Source: Belliella alkalica (GTDB lineage: Bacteria; Bacteroidota; Bacteroidia; Cytophagales; Cyclobacteriaceae). Taken from it: a stretch of DNA of 64,000 bases. Shown piece by piece: positions 37,309-46,642 of the stretch. The notes beneath the pieces were generated by a model. It was not told the DNA's origin. It did not search any database and saw only the letters and a program-made list of their open reading frames with translations. The stretch spans positions 301,547 to 365,546 of the forward strand of contig NZ_JAKZGO010000002.1 of assembly GCF_022549785.1 (NCBI RefSeq). Direction: 5' to 3'. Numbering within the stretch: position 1 is the stretch's first letter; every line of letters begins with the position of its first letter. The position numbers and the translations under genes were made by a program.

Positions 37309-40300
37309 ATGATTCTCTTTTTCCAATCCCCACAAGCGGTTATTTACGCAGTACAATCAAAACATCCAATTCAAAAATCTGATATTGAAAAATTAATTTG
37401 GCTTTTTGGCGAAGCCGAAGAAATCAAGACAGATAAAGTCTCAGGGAAATTTGCTGGACCTCGCAAAGAGATGATCACTCCTTGGTCAACAAATGCCGTA
37501 GAAATCACCATCAACATGGGAATACAAGGCATAGTCCGAATAGAAGAGTATTTTCCACTTGCCGACAATGACAGCATCGATCCAATGCTGCAGGCAGCTT
37601 ATAATGGGTTGGATCAGGATATCTTTGATATTCATGTAGAGCCTGAAAAAGTCGTAGAAGTAAAAGACATCAAAGCATATAATTTATCTGAAGGTTTGGC
37701 ATTGAGCCAAGAAGAGGTGGATTACTTAGAAAATGTCTCCAAGCAATTGGAAAGACCTTTGACAGATTCTGAGGTTTTTGGATTTAGCCAAGTGAACTCA
37801 GAGCATTGCAGACACAAAATCTTTAATGGCTCTTTTGTCATTGATGGAGAAGAAAAAGAAAAAACACTTTTTCAACTCATAAAAGAAACTTCCAAAAGAC
37901 ATCCAAATAGGATAGTATCCGCTTACAAAGACAATGTAGCCTTTGTAAAAGGGCCAAAAGCGCAGCAGTTTGCGCCGAAAACACAGGATAAACCTGATTT
38001 TTTTGAGCCAGAGACAATAGAAACAGTCATTTCCCTCAAAGCTGAAACTCATAATTTCCCAACCACAGTTGAGCCATTCAATGGAGCTGCTACAGGTGCT
38101 GGAGGAGAAATTAGAGATAGGATGGCAGGAGGAACTGCATCTATCCCATTGGCTGGAACAGCAGTTTATATGACTTCGTATCCACGATCTGAGAAAGGTA
38201 GAAGTTGGGAAAAGGATTTGTCTGAAAGAAAATGGCTTTACCAAACCCCAATGGATATCCTGATCAAAGCATCTAATGGAGCAAGTGATTTTGGGAATAA
38301 ATTTGGGCAGCCATTAATTTCTGGTTCTGTTTTGACATTCGAGCACGAGGAAGATGGTAAGGCGCATGGTTTCGATAAAGTGATCATGCTAGCTGGTGGT
38401 GTAGGTTTCACTAGAAGTCAGTATAGTAAGAAAAATGATCCTGAAAAAGGAGACAAAATCATCATCATGGGTGGTGATAATTATAGAATTGGGATGGGAG
38501 GAAGTGCTGTCTCTTCTGTGGCGACCGGTGAGTTTTCCAATGCCATCGAATTGAATGCCATCCAAAGGTCCAATCCTGAGATGCAGAAGCGTGTCATGAA
38601 TGTGATTCGTGCCATGGCTGAATCTGACGAAAATCCAATCGTTTCCATCCATGACCACGGAGCTGGAGGGCATTTGAATTGTCTTTCCGAGTTGGTGGAG
38701 ACTACAGGAGGAACGATCCATATCGACCAATTGCCAGTGGGCGATCCAACACTTTCTTCCAAAGAAATCATAGGTAACGAATCCCAAGAAAGAATGGGAT
38801 TGGTCGTAGGAGAGAAAAATCTGGAACTACTACAGAAAATCTCTGCCAGAGAAAGAGCTCCGTTTTATGTAGTAGGTGAGACTACAGGAGATATGCACTT
38901 CAAATTCGAGAATCAAAATACAGGAGAAAAGCCAGTTGATTGGAATCTTTCATACATGTTTGGCAGCTCACCGAAGACAATATTAGAGGACAACTCAGGA
39001 AATGCAATTTTCGCTGAATCAGAATATGAAGTTCAGAATCTAAAACAATATATTTCCGAAGTACTTCAACTCGAAGCTGTGGCTTGTAAAGATTGGTTGA
39101 CAAATAAAGTCGATCGCTCTGTGACAGGTAGAGTTGCCAAGCAGCAGACAGTAGGGGAGATTCAAGTTCCTTTGAACAATGTTGCCGTCATGGCGATTGA
39201 CTTCACAGGCAACAAAGGCATCGCAACATCTATCGGTCACGCGCCAATAGCTGCTTTGGCAAATCCAGAGGCAGGATCGAGATTGGCAATTGCTGAGGCA
39301 TTGACCAATTTGGTTTGGGCACCGATAGAGGATGGTTTGGCAGGGATTTCCCTAAGTGCCAACTGGATGTGGCCAGCCAAAAACAAAGGTGAAAATGACA
39401 GACTTTACAGAGCAGTGGAAGCTGTCAGTGAGTTTGCGATAGATTTGGGAGTGAATATTCCTACAGGAAAAGATTCCCTTTCGATGACACAAAAATACCC
39501 TGATGGGAAAGTTGTATATTCTCCAGGGACGGTCATTATTTCTTCTATTGGAGAATGTTCTGATATCAACAAAACTGTATCCCCGGACTTGAAGCCAATC
39601 GATGGCAGCAAGGTCTTTTATATAGATTTTTCAAAAGACACTCCAAAACTTGGAGGTTCCAGTTTCCATCAAACCCTCAATAAAGTAGGTTCGGAAACTC
39701 CTGATGTCGTTGACAATCATTATTTTGGTCAAGCCTTTATGACTTTGCAGAAGTTGATCGAAAAAGGAGAGGTCTTAGCAGGTCATGATATTTCTTCGGG
39801 AGGTTTGATTACTGCGCTTTTGGAAATGACTTTCCCATCTTCAAAAGTCGGGTTAACAGTGAAAACTGATAGGTTGGCTGGAAATGATATTGTGAAATCA
39901 TTGTTTGCAGAAAATCCTGGAGTCTTGATTCAGGTAGCGAATCCAGAGAGAACAAGAGCAGTCTTGGCGAATCATGGCATAGATTACGTGGCTTTGGCTA
40001 CTGTGAATATGACAGGAAAAGTTGAATTGACAGGCTTGGATATGGAGTTGGATGTTGCAGAAATGCGAGATACTTGGTTCAAGTCTTCCTATTTGTTGGA
40101 CAAAAAGCAGTCAGGAGATAAGCTTGCTTTGGCGAGGTTTGAAAATTATAAATCACAGACTCTTTCTTATACATTTGATTCCAAATGGGAGGGTACATTT
40201 GATTCATTCAGCCTAAACCCATATAGAAAAGAAAAATCTGGAAAAACAGCTGCAATCATTCGTGAAAAAGGAGTGAATGGTGACAGAGAAATGGCATATT

Positions 40301-40992
40301 CGCTTTGGTTGGCGGGCTTTGATGTCAAAGATGTACACATGACAGATTTGATCTCAGGAAGAGAGACCTTGGAAGATGTGCAGATGATTGTTTTTGTAGG
40401 TGGATTCTCCAACTCCGATGTGCTAGGTTCTGCAAAAGGTTGGGCAGGAGCATTCCTTTACAATGAAAAAGCAAAGCAGGCATTGGATAAATTCTATGCT
40501 AGAAAAGATACATTGAGTTTGGGTGTTTGTAATGGTTGCCAGCTGATGGTTGAGTTGGGTCTGGTGACGCCAGAGCATGATGTCAAGCCAAAAATGCTTC
40601 ACAATGAATCCCATAAATTTGAGTCATCATTTGTGAATGTGACCATTCCGCAAAACGAAACGGTGATGTTCAAAAGTTTGGCAGGCCAAAGACTGGGTGT
40701 TTGGGTAGCACATGGAGAAGGTAAATTCTCATTGCCGAAAGAAAAATCAGCTTATCATGTTGGTATGGAATATTCGTATGAAGCTTATCCAGGAAATCCA
40801 AACGGATCAGACCATTCAGTAGCAGGAATAGCATCTGCTGACGGAAGACACTTAGCCATTATGCCACATATCGAACGTTCCCTTAAGCCATGGAACTGGC
40901 CACACTATGCTACAGAAAGAATGGACGACGAAATCACCCCTTGGGTAGAGTCATTTGTCAATGCATTTAACTGGGTGAAAGAGAATGGTTGA
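37309..40992 (+). CDS. purL: Phosphoribosylformylglycinamidine synthase, large single-chain form
   Basis: A 1227-residue enzyme that converts FGAR, glutamine and ATP to FGAM in purine synthesis. This is the large PurL form, which contains PurS-like N-terminal, synthetase and glutaminase parts in one chain. Seen: VNSEHCRHKIFNG and the Mg/ATP-binding THNFPTTVEPFNGAATGAGG region (about 245-265), the HDHGAGG repeat half, and the C-terminal class I glutaminase with nucleophile GVCNGCQLM and APHIERS-like MPHIERSL triad end. Length fits the family. The stop is followed directly by a word-repeat tail. Confidence 0.95.
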   Translation: MILFFQSPQAVIYAVQSKHPIQKSDIEKLIWLFGEAEEIKTDKVSGKFAGPRKEMITPWSTNAVEITINMGIQGIVRIEEYFPLADNDSIDPMLQAAYNGLDQDIFDIHVEPEKVVEVKDIKAYNLSEGLALSQEEVDYLENVSKQLERPLTDSEVFGFSQVNSEHCRHKIFNGSFVIDGEEKEKTLFQLIKETSKRHPNRIVSAYKDNVAFVKGPKAQQFAPKTQDKPDFFEPETIETVISLKAETHNFPTTVEPFNGAATGAGGEIRDRMAGGTASIPLAGTAVYMTSYPRSEKGRSWEKDLSERKWLYQTPMDILIKASNGASDFGNKFGQPLISGSVLTFEHEEDGKAHGFDKVIMLAGGVGFTRSQYSKKNDPEKGDKIIIMGGDNYRIGMGGSAVSSVATGEFSNAIELNAIQRSNPEMQKRVMNVIRAMAESDENPIVSIHDHGAGGHLNCLSELVETTGGTIHIDQLPVGDPTLSSKEIIGNESQERMGLVVGEKNLELLQKISARERAPFYVVGETTGDMHFKFENQNTGEKPVDWNLSYMFGSSPKTILEDNSGNAIFAESEYEVQNLKQYISEVLQLEAVACKDWLTNKVDRSVTGRVAKQQTVGEIQVPLNNVAVMAIDFTGNKGIATSIGHAPIAALANPEAGSRLAIAEALTNLVWAPIEDGLAGISLSANWMWPAKNKGENDRLYRAVEAVSEFAIDLGVNIPTGKDSLSMTQKYPDGKVVYSPGTVIISSIGECSDINKTVSPDLKPIDGSKVFYIDFSKDTPKLGGSSFHQTLNKVGSETPDVVDNHYFGQAFMTLQKLIEKGEVLAGHDISSGGLITALLEMTFPSSKVGLTVKTDRLAGNDIVKSLFAENPGVLIQVANPERTRAVLANHGIDYVALATVNMTGKVELTGLDMELDVAEMRDTWFKSSYLLDKKQSGDKLALARFENYKSQTLSYTFDSKWEGTFDSFSLNPYRKEKSGKTAAIIREKGVNGDREMAYSLWLAGFDVKDVHMTDLISGRETLEDVQMIVFVGGFSNSDVLGSAKGWAGAFLYNEKAKQALDKFYARKDTLSLGVCNGCQLMVELGLVTPEHDVKPKMLHNESHKFESSFVNVTIPQNETVMFKSLAGQRLGVWVAHGEGKFSLPKEKSAYHVGMEYSYEAYPGNPNGSDHSVAGIASADGRHLAIMPHIERSLKPWNWPHYATERMDDEITPWVESFVNAFNWVKENG

Positions 40993-41042
40993 TCAGTTAA
41001 TGGTTGATTGAGTATTAAGTGAAATAGTTATTGGTTGATTTG
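40984..41042 (+). repeat. Stop-anchored degenerate word repeat after purL
   Basis: From the last codons onward: AATGGTTGATCAGTT, AATGGTTGATTGAGTATT, AAGTGAAATAGTTATTGG, TTGATTTG. In-frame stops recur at codons 0, +5 and +10 (TGA, TGA, TGA). Confidence 0.75.
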
Positions 41043-41087
41043 TTGTTAGAACTTTTCACTAATGTCTTTTTCATTAAGAAATACCTT

Positions 41088-41117
41088 AAGGTCTGTGTTC
41101 CCACAGGCCTTTTTTTA
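41088..41117 (+). terminator. Terminator hairpin 1 after purL
   Basis: AAGGTCTGTG / CACAGGCCTT (one U-G pair) with loop TTCC and a T run of six. The first of two tandem hairpins with near-identical stems. Confidence 0.75.
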
Positions 41118-41128
41118 CTTCTACTTCC

Positions 41129-41158
41129 AAGGTTTGTGTCCTCACAGACCTTTATTTT
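41129..41158 (+). terminator. Terminator hairpin 2 after purL
   Basis: AAGGTTTGTG / CACAGACCTT with loop TCCT and a T-rich tail. It is a copy of the hairpin at 41088, probably a local duplication. Confidence 0.7.
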
Positions 41159-41281
41159 TTTCTTGAAGTATTTCATAAAATATGTGGATTGTGAGGATAC
41201 AGTCCATGGGTAGATTATGAGGATACAGTCTATGGAGGCATAATGTAAGGGTACAAATCTTGGCTATTCATGGTCTAAATT

Positions 41282-41374
41282 CAACTCCTTCCGGAGTTGT
41301 TAGGGTGCGTTATTTGATTCTTTTAACCCCGAGTGGCGACTCGGGGCTAATCGAGATTTGTTCCCGTTCGGGAA
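41282..41374. repeat. Three-hairpin module, copy A
   Basis: Hairpins CAACTCCTTCCGGAGTTG (41282-41299), CCCCGAGTGGCGACTCGGGG (41327-41346) and TTCCCGTTCGGGAA (41361-41374), joined by linkers of 27 and 14 nt. Orientation as copy D. The 40993-42032 gap contains only this, copies B1 and B2, the 49-bp repeats and terminators; no gene seen. Confidence 0.8.
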
Positions 41375-41526
41375 CGTTTGTGAGGAATACCAAATTGTTG
41401 ATGTTGAATAGAAAGTTATTTTCCCATTTCGAAGGAGCCTTTCCCGCAGGATTGCGGTAAAATGAATCTTGATAAGCCCCATATTGCTATATGAAGATCA
41501 AAATTTAGAATTCCATGTGTAGTGTC

Positions 41527-41606
41527 AACTCCGAAGAGCCTGTCCCGTTTCGATGACTATCGGTACGGGAAGTTAAACCTTAATTAGTCCCACAATGTCA
41601 TGTGGG
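41527..41606. repeat. Three-hairpin module, copy B1
   Basis: Begins with AACTCC ... GGAAGTT around an insert, then CCCACAATGTCATGTGGG at 41589-41606 after the linker TTAAACCTTAATTAG. Orientation as copy C; the last hairpin merges into copy B2. Confidence 0.65.
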
Positions 41607-41636
41607 GGTAAAAACGATCACGGAAATGCCCCCGTG

Positions 41637-41730
41637 AACTCCGAAGGAGTTAAACCTCGATTAGCCCCGCATTGCCATGCGGGGAAAAAAGAATCATATG
41701 AGTCGTCCCAACCAACTCCGAATGGAGTTG
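41637..41730. repeat. Three-hairpin module, copy B2
   Basis: Hairpins AACTCCGAAGGAGTT (41637-41651), CCCCGCATTGCCATGCGGGG (41665-41684) and CAACTCCGAATGGAGTTG (41713-41730); linker TAAACCTCGATTAG. Same orientation as copy C. Confidence 0.8.
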
Positions 41731-41857
41731 AATCATCTCTTACCACCAGTTCGGAATATAATTTTCCACAGGTTTCACCTTCGACTTCACCACGAAGGCC
41801 ACAGTATTTTGAACTTTGACCACTTTGTGGACGGTCGGTGTTTGTACAATTAAGTTC

Positions 41858-41972
41858 AAACCCTAAATAAACCTCAACCTTACAACTTTATAACCTTCCA
41901 ACCTTCCAACCCTAAATAAACCTCAACCTTACAACTTTAAAACCTTTCAACCTTCAAACCCTATATAAACCT
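41858..41972. repeat. 49-bp tandem repeat upstream of the GSCFA gene
   Basis: Two full units and part of a third, starting near CCCTAAATAAACCTCAACC at 41861, 41910 and 41959 (period 49). Each unit is itself made of AACCTTCCAACC-style words. Confidence 0.8.
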
Positions 41973-42032
41973 TATTCCATAAATTTTCCTTAACAATTGT
42001 CTATATCAAATGATTCTCCTTAATTTTAGGAA

Positions 42033-43016
42033 ATGCAATGGACTACTACTTTTGATATCCCCGAAGCCCAGCCGAAGATCGATCACCAATCTTCGTTGTT
42101 TGCTGTAGGTTCTTGTTTCTCTACCATGATAGGTGAAAAACTCCATGAAAGAAAGTTCAATGTGCTAAACAATCCTTTTGGGACGATTTTCAATCCTATT
42201 TCCATCACGCAGATTTTGGAAGATGCATTGCTCGAAATGCCGGTCAATACAGATATGGTATTGGTTCGTGATGGCGTGTACCTTCATTTTGGGATGCACT
42301 CCGATATTTCGGGATATAGTCAGGACTCTCTCGAAAGAATGATCCACAAAAAGCAGCAACTGACAAAAACACAACTGGAAAATGCCAGTCACTTGATCAT
42401 CACTTTTGGTACAGCTTGGGTTTATGAATATGGTTCCTCCGGTCAGATTGTTGCCAACTGCCATAAGCAACCTTCGGGACTATTTGAAAAAAGACTCCTC
42501 AACTTAGACGAAATCCACAAAACGTATATTGGTTTCATCAATATGTACCGTGAGTTTAATCCAAATGTCAACATCATCTTGACAGTCAGTCCAGTGCGCC
42601 ATACCAAAGATGGTATTCCTGAGAATCAATTGAGCAAAAGTCTCTTGAGATTGGCTTGCAATGACATTGCGGAATCTTTTGATTTTGTACATTATTTTCC
42701 GAGCTACGAGATCATGATGGATGAACTGCGCGATTATCGCTTTTACAAATCAGATATGATTCACCCCACAGAGCAGGCTGAGGATTATATCTGGGAGAGA
42801 TTCAAGAATTCCTGGATAGACTCCAAAACCTACCCGACCATCGTGGAAGTAGAAAACATCCGAAGGGAACTCGCCCACAGACCCTTCAATCCCGACAGCC
42901 CAGCCCACATGAAGTTCCTCGAAAACCTCCAAAAGAAACTCGAACGCCTCAGCCGATCCTTCGACTTTTCCAAAGAAATGGATCAGCTAAGAAAACAGGT
43001 GGATCATAGGAAGTAG
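42033..43016 (+). CDS. GSCFA domain protein
   Basis: A 327-residue protein with the namesake motif: LFAVGSCFSTMIGEKL near residue 30 begins the GSCFA domain (residues 10-250), which resembles an SGNH-like hydrolase. A downstream YKSDMIHPTEQAEDYIW supplies a likely Asp/His. Hydrolase function is inferred; the family is uncharacterised. It is widespread in Bacteroidota. The last codons AGG AAG TAG merge into a word-repeat tail. Confidence 0.88.
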   Translation: MQWTTTFDIPEAQPKIDHQSSLFAVGSCFSTMIGEKLHERKFNVLNNPFGTIFNPISITQILEDALLEMPVNTDMVLVRDGVYLHFGMHSDISGYSQDSLERMIHKKQQLTKTQLENASHLIITFGTAWVYEYGSSGQIVANCHKQPSGLFEKRLLNLDEIHKTYIGFINMYREFNPNVNIILTVSPVRHTKDGIPENQLSKSLLRLACNDIAESFDFVHYFPSYEIMMDELRDYRFYKSDMIHPTEQAEDYIWERFKNSWIDSKTYPTIVEVENIRRELAHRPFNPDSPAHMKFLENLQKKLERLSRSFDFSKEMDQLRKQVDHRK

Positions 43017-43075
43017 GAGGGGGGAAAGGATGAAGTAGGAAGGGTGAAATAGGAAAAGTGTCAGAGAAAAAAAAG
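43008..43075 (+). repeat. Stop-anchored degenerate word repeat after the GSCFA gene
   Basis: Words AGGAAGTAGGAGGGGGG, AAAGGATGAAGTAGGAAGGG, TGAAATAGGAAAAGTG, starting inside the last codons; the AAGTAGGA core that contains the true stop is repeated downstream with an in-frame TAG at codon +12. Confidence 0.75.
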
Positions 43076-43081
43076 AATATA

Positions 43082-43170
43082 AACCCCGAATGGGGTTAAA
43101 CTTCGATTAGCCCCGGATTACTATCCGGGGATCAAAGTCAATGATGATGCCAACAACCACGAAGTGGTTG
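43082..43170. repeat. Three-hairpin module, copy C
   Basis: AACCCCGAATGGGGTT (43082-43097), CCCCGGATTACTATCCGGGG (43111-43130) and CAACCACGAAGTGGTTG (43154-43170). Linkers TAAACTTCGATTAG and ATCAAAG. The remaining 43171-43657 sequence holds only AT-rich and TCTC/AAATC-word material, with no gene. Confidence 0.85.
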
Positions 43171-43657
43171 AATCTCTTCAATTGAAAAAAAAGCGTCAAG
43201 TATTTTCAGGACTCGGCAGATGGTTTTTTTTGTTGTTTGGGGAATAGATACGTTTGGTGGAGATGGCTGTTTTAGGTGTTAAGATAAATAGAATATATTA
43301 GGTTACATTTTAAGTTAAGAGGCTTTTTGTTTTGTCGAAGTGATAATGTTAGTCAGAGACCTAAAACAGTGGGATTTAAAATTCAAAATTCAACATTTTT
43401 TAAATTATGAATTTTGAACTCTGACTAATGAATCAATAATCCACTATGCTCTAGAATAAAAACCCACATTTACTATCCCTAGCTTATCTCTGCAATATTG
43501 ATTGTACTGCGAGTTTTTGTCTGATGACTCTAGCTTCTCGCTTCTTTTTCTCTAAAATCTCCCCTCTAAAATCTATATTCACCAACTCCATTTCCCTATA
43601 TTTGCCTTAGGGTCTTTTCCCAAGACCAAAATGAGAACTTGATTAAAGACTATATTT

Positions 43658-46177
43658 TTGGAAAGTTTATTTGGAGATACTTACGAACCTCAGGATGAGA
43701 AATCTAGGCTGTTTGCTGATGTGATTTTGCCTGTACCCATTCCCAAAATGTTTACCTACAAGATTCCAAGGAGTCTTTCTGAGGATATTGGGATTGGATA
43801 TCGGGTGATGGTGCAGTTTGGTCAAAAAAAGGTGCTGACTGGCATCATTGGAAAGGTCCATCAAAAACCTCCCAAGGAATATGAAGCCAAGCCTATCTTG
43901 GATGTCTTGGATACCTACGCCATGGTCAATCCGCTTCAGATCAAGTTCTGGGCTTGGATGGCAGAGTATTACTGTTGCCATATCGGAGAGGTGATGAATG
44001 CAGCCTTGCCTTCTGGACTGAAGCTGAGCAGCGAAAGTAAGATCCAACTCAATCCGGCGTATGATTCTGAGACGTCCATGTATCCTTTGGATGATAGGGA
44101 AGAGGTCATCCTACAGGCTTTAGCTAGTAGGGAAGAGTTGAGTTATGAAGATTGTGAGCAATTGCTCGGTATCAAAACCATCCATGGAATCATCAAAAGT
44201 TTGGTGATCAAAGAAGCGATTATCGTATTCGAAAAAGTAAAAGATAAATATACTCCAAAAGTAGAGACAAGAATCCGTCTAAGAAAAGAGTATGCTGAAG
44301 ATAAAAAAGCATTGGAAAGCCTATTCCAAGAGCTTGATTCCAAACCTAAGCAGGAAGAAATCCTACTCAAATATTTGCAGGAAATTCCAGTCTATCAGAA
44401 TCCGGAATTGAATACAAAAGGTTTGGATAAAAAAGCATTTTCAGATGCTGGATTATCCATGAGTTCCATCAAAACACTGATTAAAAACAATGTTTTGGAG
44501 GAATATAAATTGATAATCAGTCGGTTTGAGGAGATTGAGGAAAGTGATGAAAAGATCATCTTGTCAGAGGAGCAAATGCTCGCGATGCAAGAGATCAAGG
44601 AGGCTTTTGAAGACAAGCAGGTGACTTTGCTTCATGGGATCACCGGAAGTGGAAAGACAGAGATTTACATTCAGCTGATCAAAGAAGCCCTCGAAAGTGG
44701 CAGTCAGATCCTTTTGCTTCTTCCCGAGATAGCCCTTACCACGCATATTGTTGGCAGGTTGAGGAAAGTATTCGGGAGCAAAATGGGTGTGTACCATTCC
44801 AAATATTCCGACAATGAGCGTGTGGAGGTTTGGAATGGAGTCATCAGTGGGAAGTTTTCTTTTGTGGTAGGAGTACGCTCCTCGATATTTTTGCCCTTTG
44901 ATAGTTTGGGTTTGGTGATAGTGGATGAAGAGCACGAAGCTTCATTCAAGCAATATGATCCTGCACCGAGATTTCAGGCGAGGGATGCTGCCATCATGCT
45001 GGCATGGCTCCATCAGGCTAAGACCATACTGGGCTCTGCGACACCATCTTTTGAAAGTTACTACAATGCCAGAACGAAGAAATATGGCTACGTACAGCTA
45101 GATCGCCGATATGGAGAAGCGCAATTGCCAGAGTATTTCCTTTCGGATATTTTGGTGGATAAGAAGAAAAATCTGCTCAAACTTGATTTCACCAGATTGA
45201 TGCGGGAAAAGATACAGGAAGCATTGAATAAGCAGGAGCAGGTTTTGATTTTCCAGAATAGGAGAGGCTATGCGCCATATATTTCCTGTGAGGATTGTGG
45301 CTGGATTCCAGAGTGTGAGCATTGCGATGTGAGTTTGACTTATCATCAGTTTGGGGAAGAAATGCGCTGTCATTATTGTGGATTCAAGGAGAAAGTACCG
45401 AAAATCTGTCCTGCTTGTGGAAGTGGCAAATTGGCAGCTGTAGGTTTGGGGACTGAGCGTATCGAAGAGAATATTTCACTTTTATTTCCAGAGGCGAGGG
45501 TCGCAAGGATGGACTTGGATACTACCAGAAGTAAATATGGTTATCAGCGTTTATTGGAAGAGTTTGGGGCTGGAAATATTGATATTTTGGTGGGTACACA
45601 GATGATTACCAAAGGGCTTGATTTCGAGAAAGTAACTGTGGTTGGTATTTTGGATGCTGATCGGATTTTGTATTTTCCTGATTTCAGGGCAGGGGAAAGG
45701 GCCTTTCAGCAAATCACGCAGGTAGCTGGTAGGGCAGGAAGAAGGGAAAAGCGGGGCACCGTAGTGATCCAAAGTAGAAAGCCCGACCATTACATTTTTG
45801 AAAAAGTGATTCAGGGTGATTACAAGAATTTCTACGTCCAAGACATGACCGAAAGGCAGAAGTTTTTCTATCCACCATTTGTCAAGTTGGTCAAAATTTC
45901 CACAAGGCACAAGGATTACAAAACTGCGGAAAAAGCTGCCCGACATTTACATAATCTGCTGAATGACATTCAGGTAAAAAAAATAATGCTAGGGCCTGAA
46001 AAGGGTCTGATAGGTAAAATCAAAAATCAGTATATTTTCGAAAGTCTTGTGAAGCTAGATAAGTCTGGAAATGCACAGGCAGTTTTCAAACACGATCTGC
46101 AATTGATCTTAGAAGAAATGTATGCAAATAAGGAATTCAGGAGTGTGCGGGTTGTGGTGGATGTGGATCCTTATTAA
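43658..46177 (+). CDS. priA: Primosomal replication protein N' (PriA helicase)
   Basis: An 839-residue 3'-to-5' helicase that restarts stalled forks. The N-terminal DNA-binding domain reads FADVILPVPIPKMFTYKIP; Walker A is GITGSGKTEIY, the Walker B box is VDEEHEASFKQYDPAPR, and eight Cys of the zinc region appear as CEDCGWIPECEHC ... CHYCGFKEKVPKICPAC. No ATG lies before the essential N-terminal strand, so the start is most likely TTG 43658. An in-frame upstream ATG at 43631 terminates after three codons (ATG AGA ACT TGA). Start choice is the only doubt. Confidence 0.9.
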   Translation: MESLFGDTYEPQDEKSRLFADVILPVPIPKMFTYKIPRSLSEDIGIGYRVMVQFGQKKVLTGIIGKVHQKPPKEYEAKPILDVLDTYAMVNPLQIKFWAWMAEYYCCHIGEVMNAALPSGLKLSSESKIQLNPAYDSETSMYPLDDREEVILQALASREELSYEDCEQLLGIKTIHGIIKSLVIKEAIIVFEKVKDKYTPKVETRIRLRKEYAEDKKALESLFQELDSKPKQEEILLKYLQEIPVYQNPELNTKGLDKKAFSDAGLSMSSIKTLIKNNVLEEYKLIISRFEEIEESDEKIILSEEQMLAMQEIKEAFEDKQVTLLHGITGSGKTEIYIQLIKEALESGSQILLLLPEIALTTHIVGRLRKVFGSKMGVYHSKYSDNERVEVWNGVISGKFSFVVGVRSSIFLPFDSLGLVIVDEEHEASFKQYDPAPRFQARDAAIMLAWLHQAKTILGSATPSFESYYNARTKKYGYVQLDRRYGEAQLPEYFLSDILVDKKKNLLKLDFTRLMREKIQEALNKQEQVLIFQNRRGYAPYISCEDCGWIPECEHCDVSLTYHQFGEEMRCHYCGFKEKVPKICPACGSGKLAAVGLGTERIEENISLLFPEARVARMDLDTTRSKYGYQRLLEEFGAGNIDILVGTQMITKGLDFEKVTVVGILDADRILYFPDFRAGERAFQQITQVAGRAGRREKRGTVVIQSRKPDHYIFEKVIQGDYKNFYVQDMTERQKFFYPPFVKLVKISTRHKDYKTAEKAARHLHNLLNDIQVKKIMLGPEKGLIGKIKNQYIFESLVKLDKSGNAQAVFKHDLQLILEEMYANKEFRSVRVVVDVDPY

Positions 46178-46216
46178 GGTTAGAATGTTCAAAGGTTGTG
46201 AGTTTTTAAAGTTGGC
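46175..46216 (+). repeat. Stop-anchored degenerate word repeat after priA
   Basis: Beginning at TAA: TAAGGTTAGAATGTTC, AAAGGTTGTGAGTTTTT, AAAGTTGG. This is the reverse complement of the AACCTTTCAACCTT wording found upstream of other genes. Confidence 0.6.
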
Positions 46217-46334
46217 TGACATCTTGGAGAAGGATGTTATTAGATGCTTTTTATACTTATGTCCTTTTTATAGAGGCAAATCATTGTCTTGTCCTGAAAA
46301 TAGTTGACACTTTTTCTTACAATTAGTAGAGTTC

Positions 46335-46422
46335 AACCCGCTTCGGGGTTGTTGTTTCGCTCATCGACTTTGATCCCCGGATAGCAATCCGGGGCTATTC
46401 AAAGTTTAACCCCTTCGGGGTT
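46335..46422. repeat. Three-hairpin module, copy D
   Basis: AACCCGCTTCGGGGTT (46335-46350), CCCCGGATAGCAATCCGGGG (46375-46394), AACCCCTTCGGGGTT (46408-46422), inverted relative to copy C. Confidence 0.85.
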
Positions 46423-46489
46423 GATCTCATCCCTGCTTCTGTCTCGCTTCTCCATTCCGACTAGAAGAGCCTGCCTCGTAGAATTACGG

Positions 46490-46600
46490 GGAGAAATCTC
46501 TTACTGAATTTCACACTCCAACTTCTTTTTTCACTTTCTTGTTTTAAAAACAGGACGAGACCTCTCTCCTGAATGCTTTCGGGATCGAGGTGACGTAGTC
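46490..46600. repeat. Dispersed repeat (GGAGAAATCTC ... CGAGGTGAC family), copy 2
   Basis: Starts GGGGAGAAATCTCTTACTG and ends GAATGCTTTCGGGATCGAGG, matching 24313-24443 over most of its length. Confidence 0.75.
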
Positions 46601-46642
46601 AAAAATTAAATTTGTCTTACAGCTTCTACTTTAGCCTCTAAT

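Noticed and set aside
37798-38244. 148-codon antisense frame inside purL
   Set aside because: Cys/Ser-rich shadow of the purL reading frame, with no promoter or family signal. The same reasoning rejects antisense frames in tex (48006-48478) and priA.
41260-41819. Two open frames (66 and 74 codons) in the purL-GSCFA gap
   Set aside because: They are built from the three-hairpin modules; the apparent proteins are translations of palindromes.
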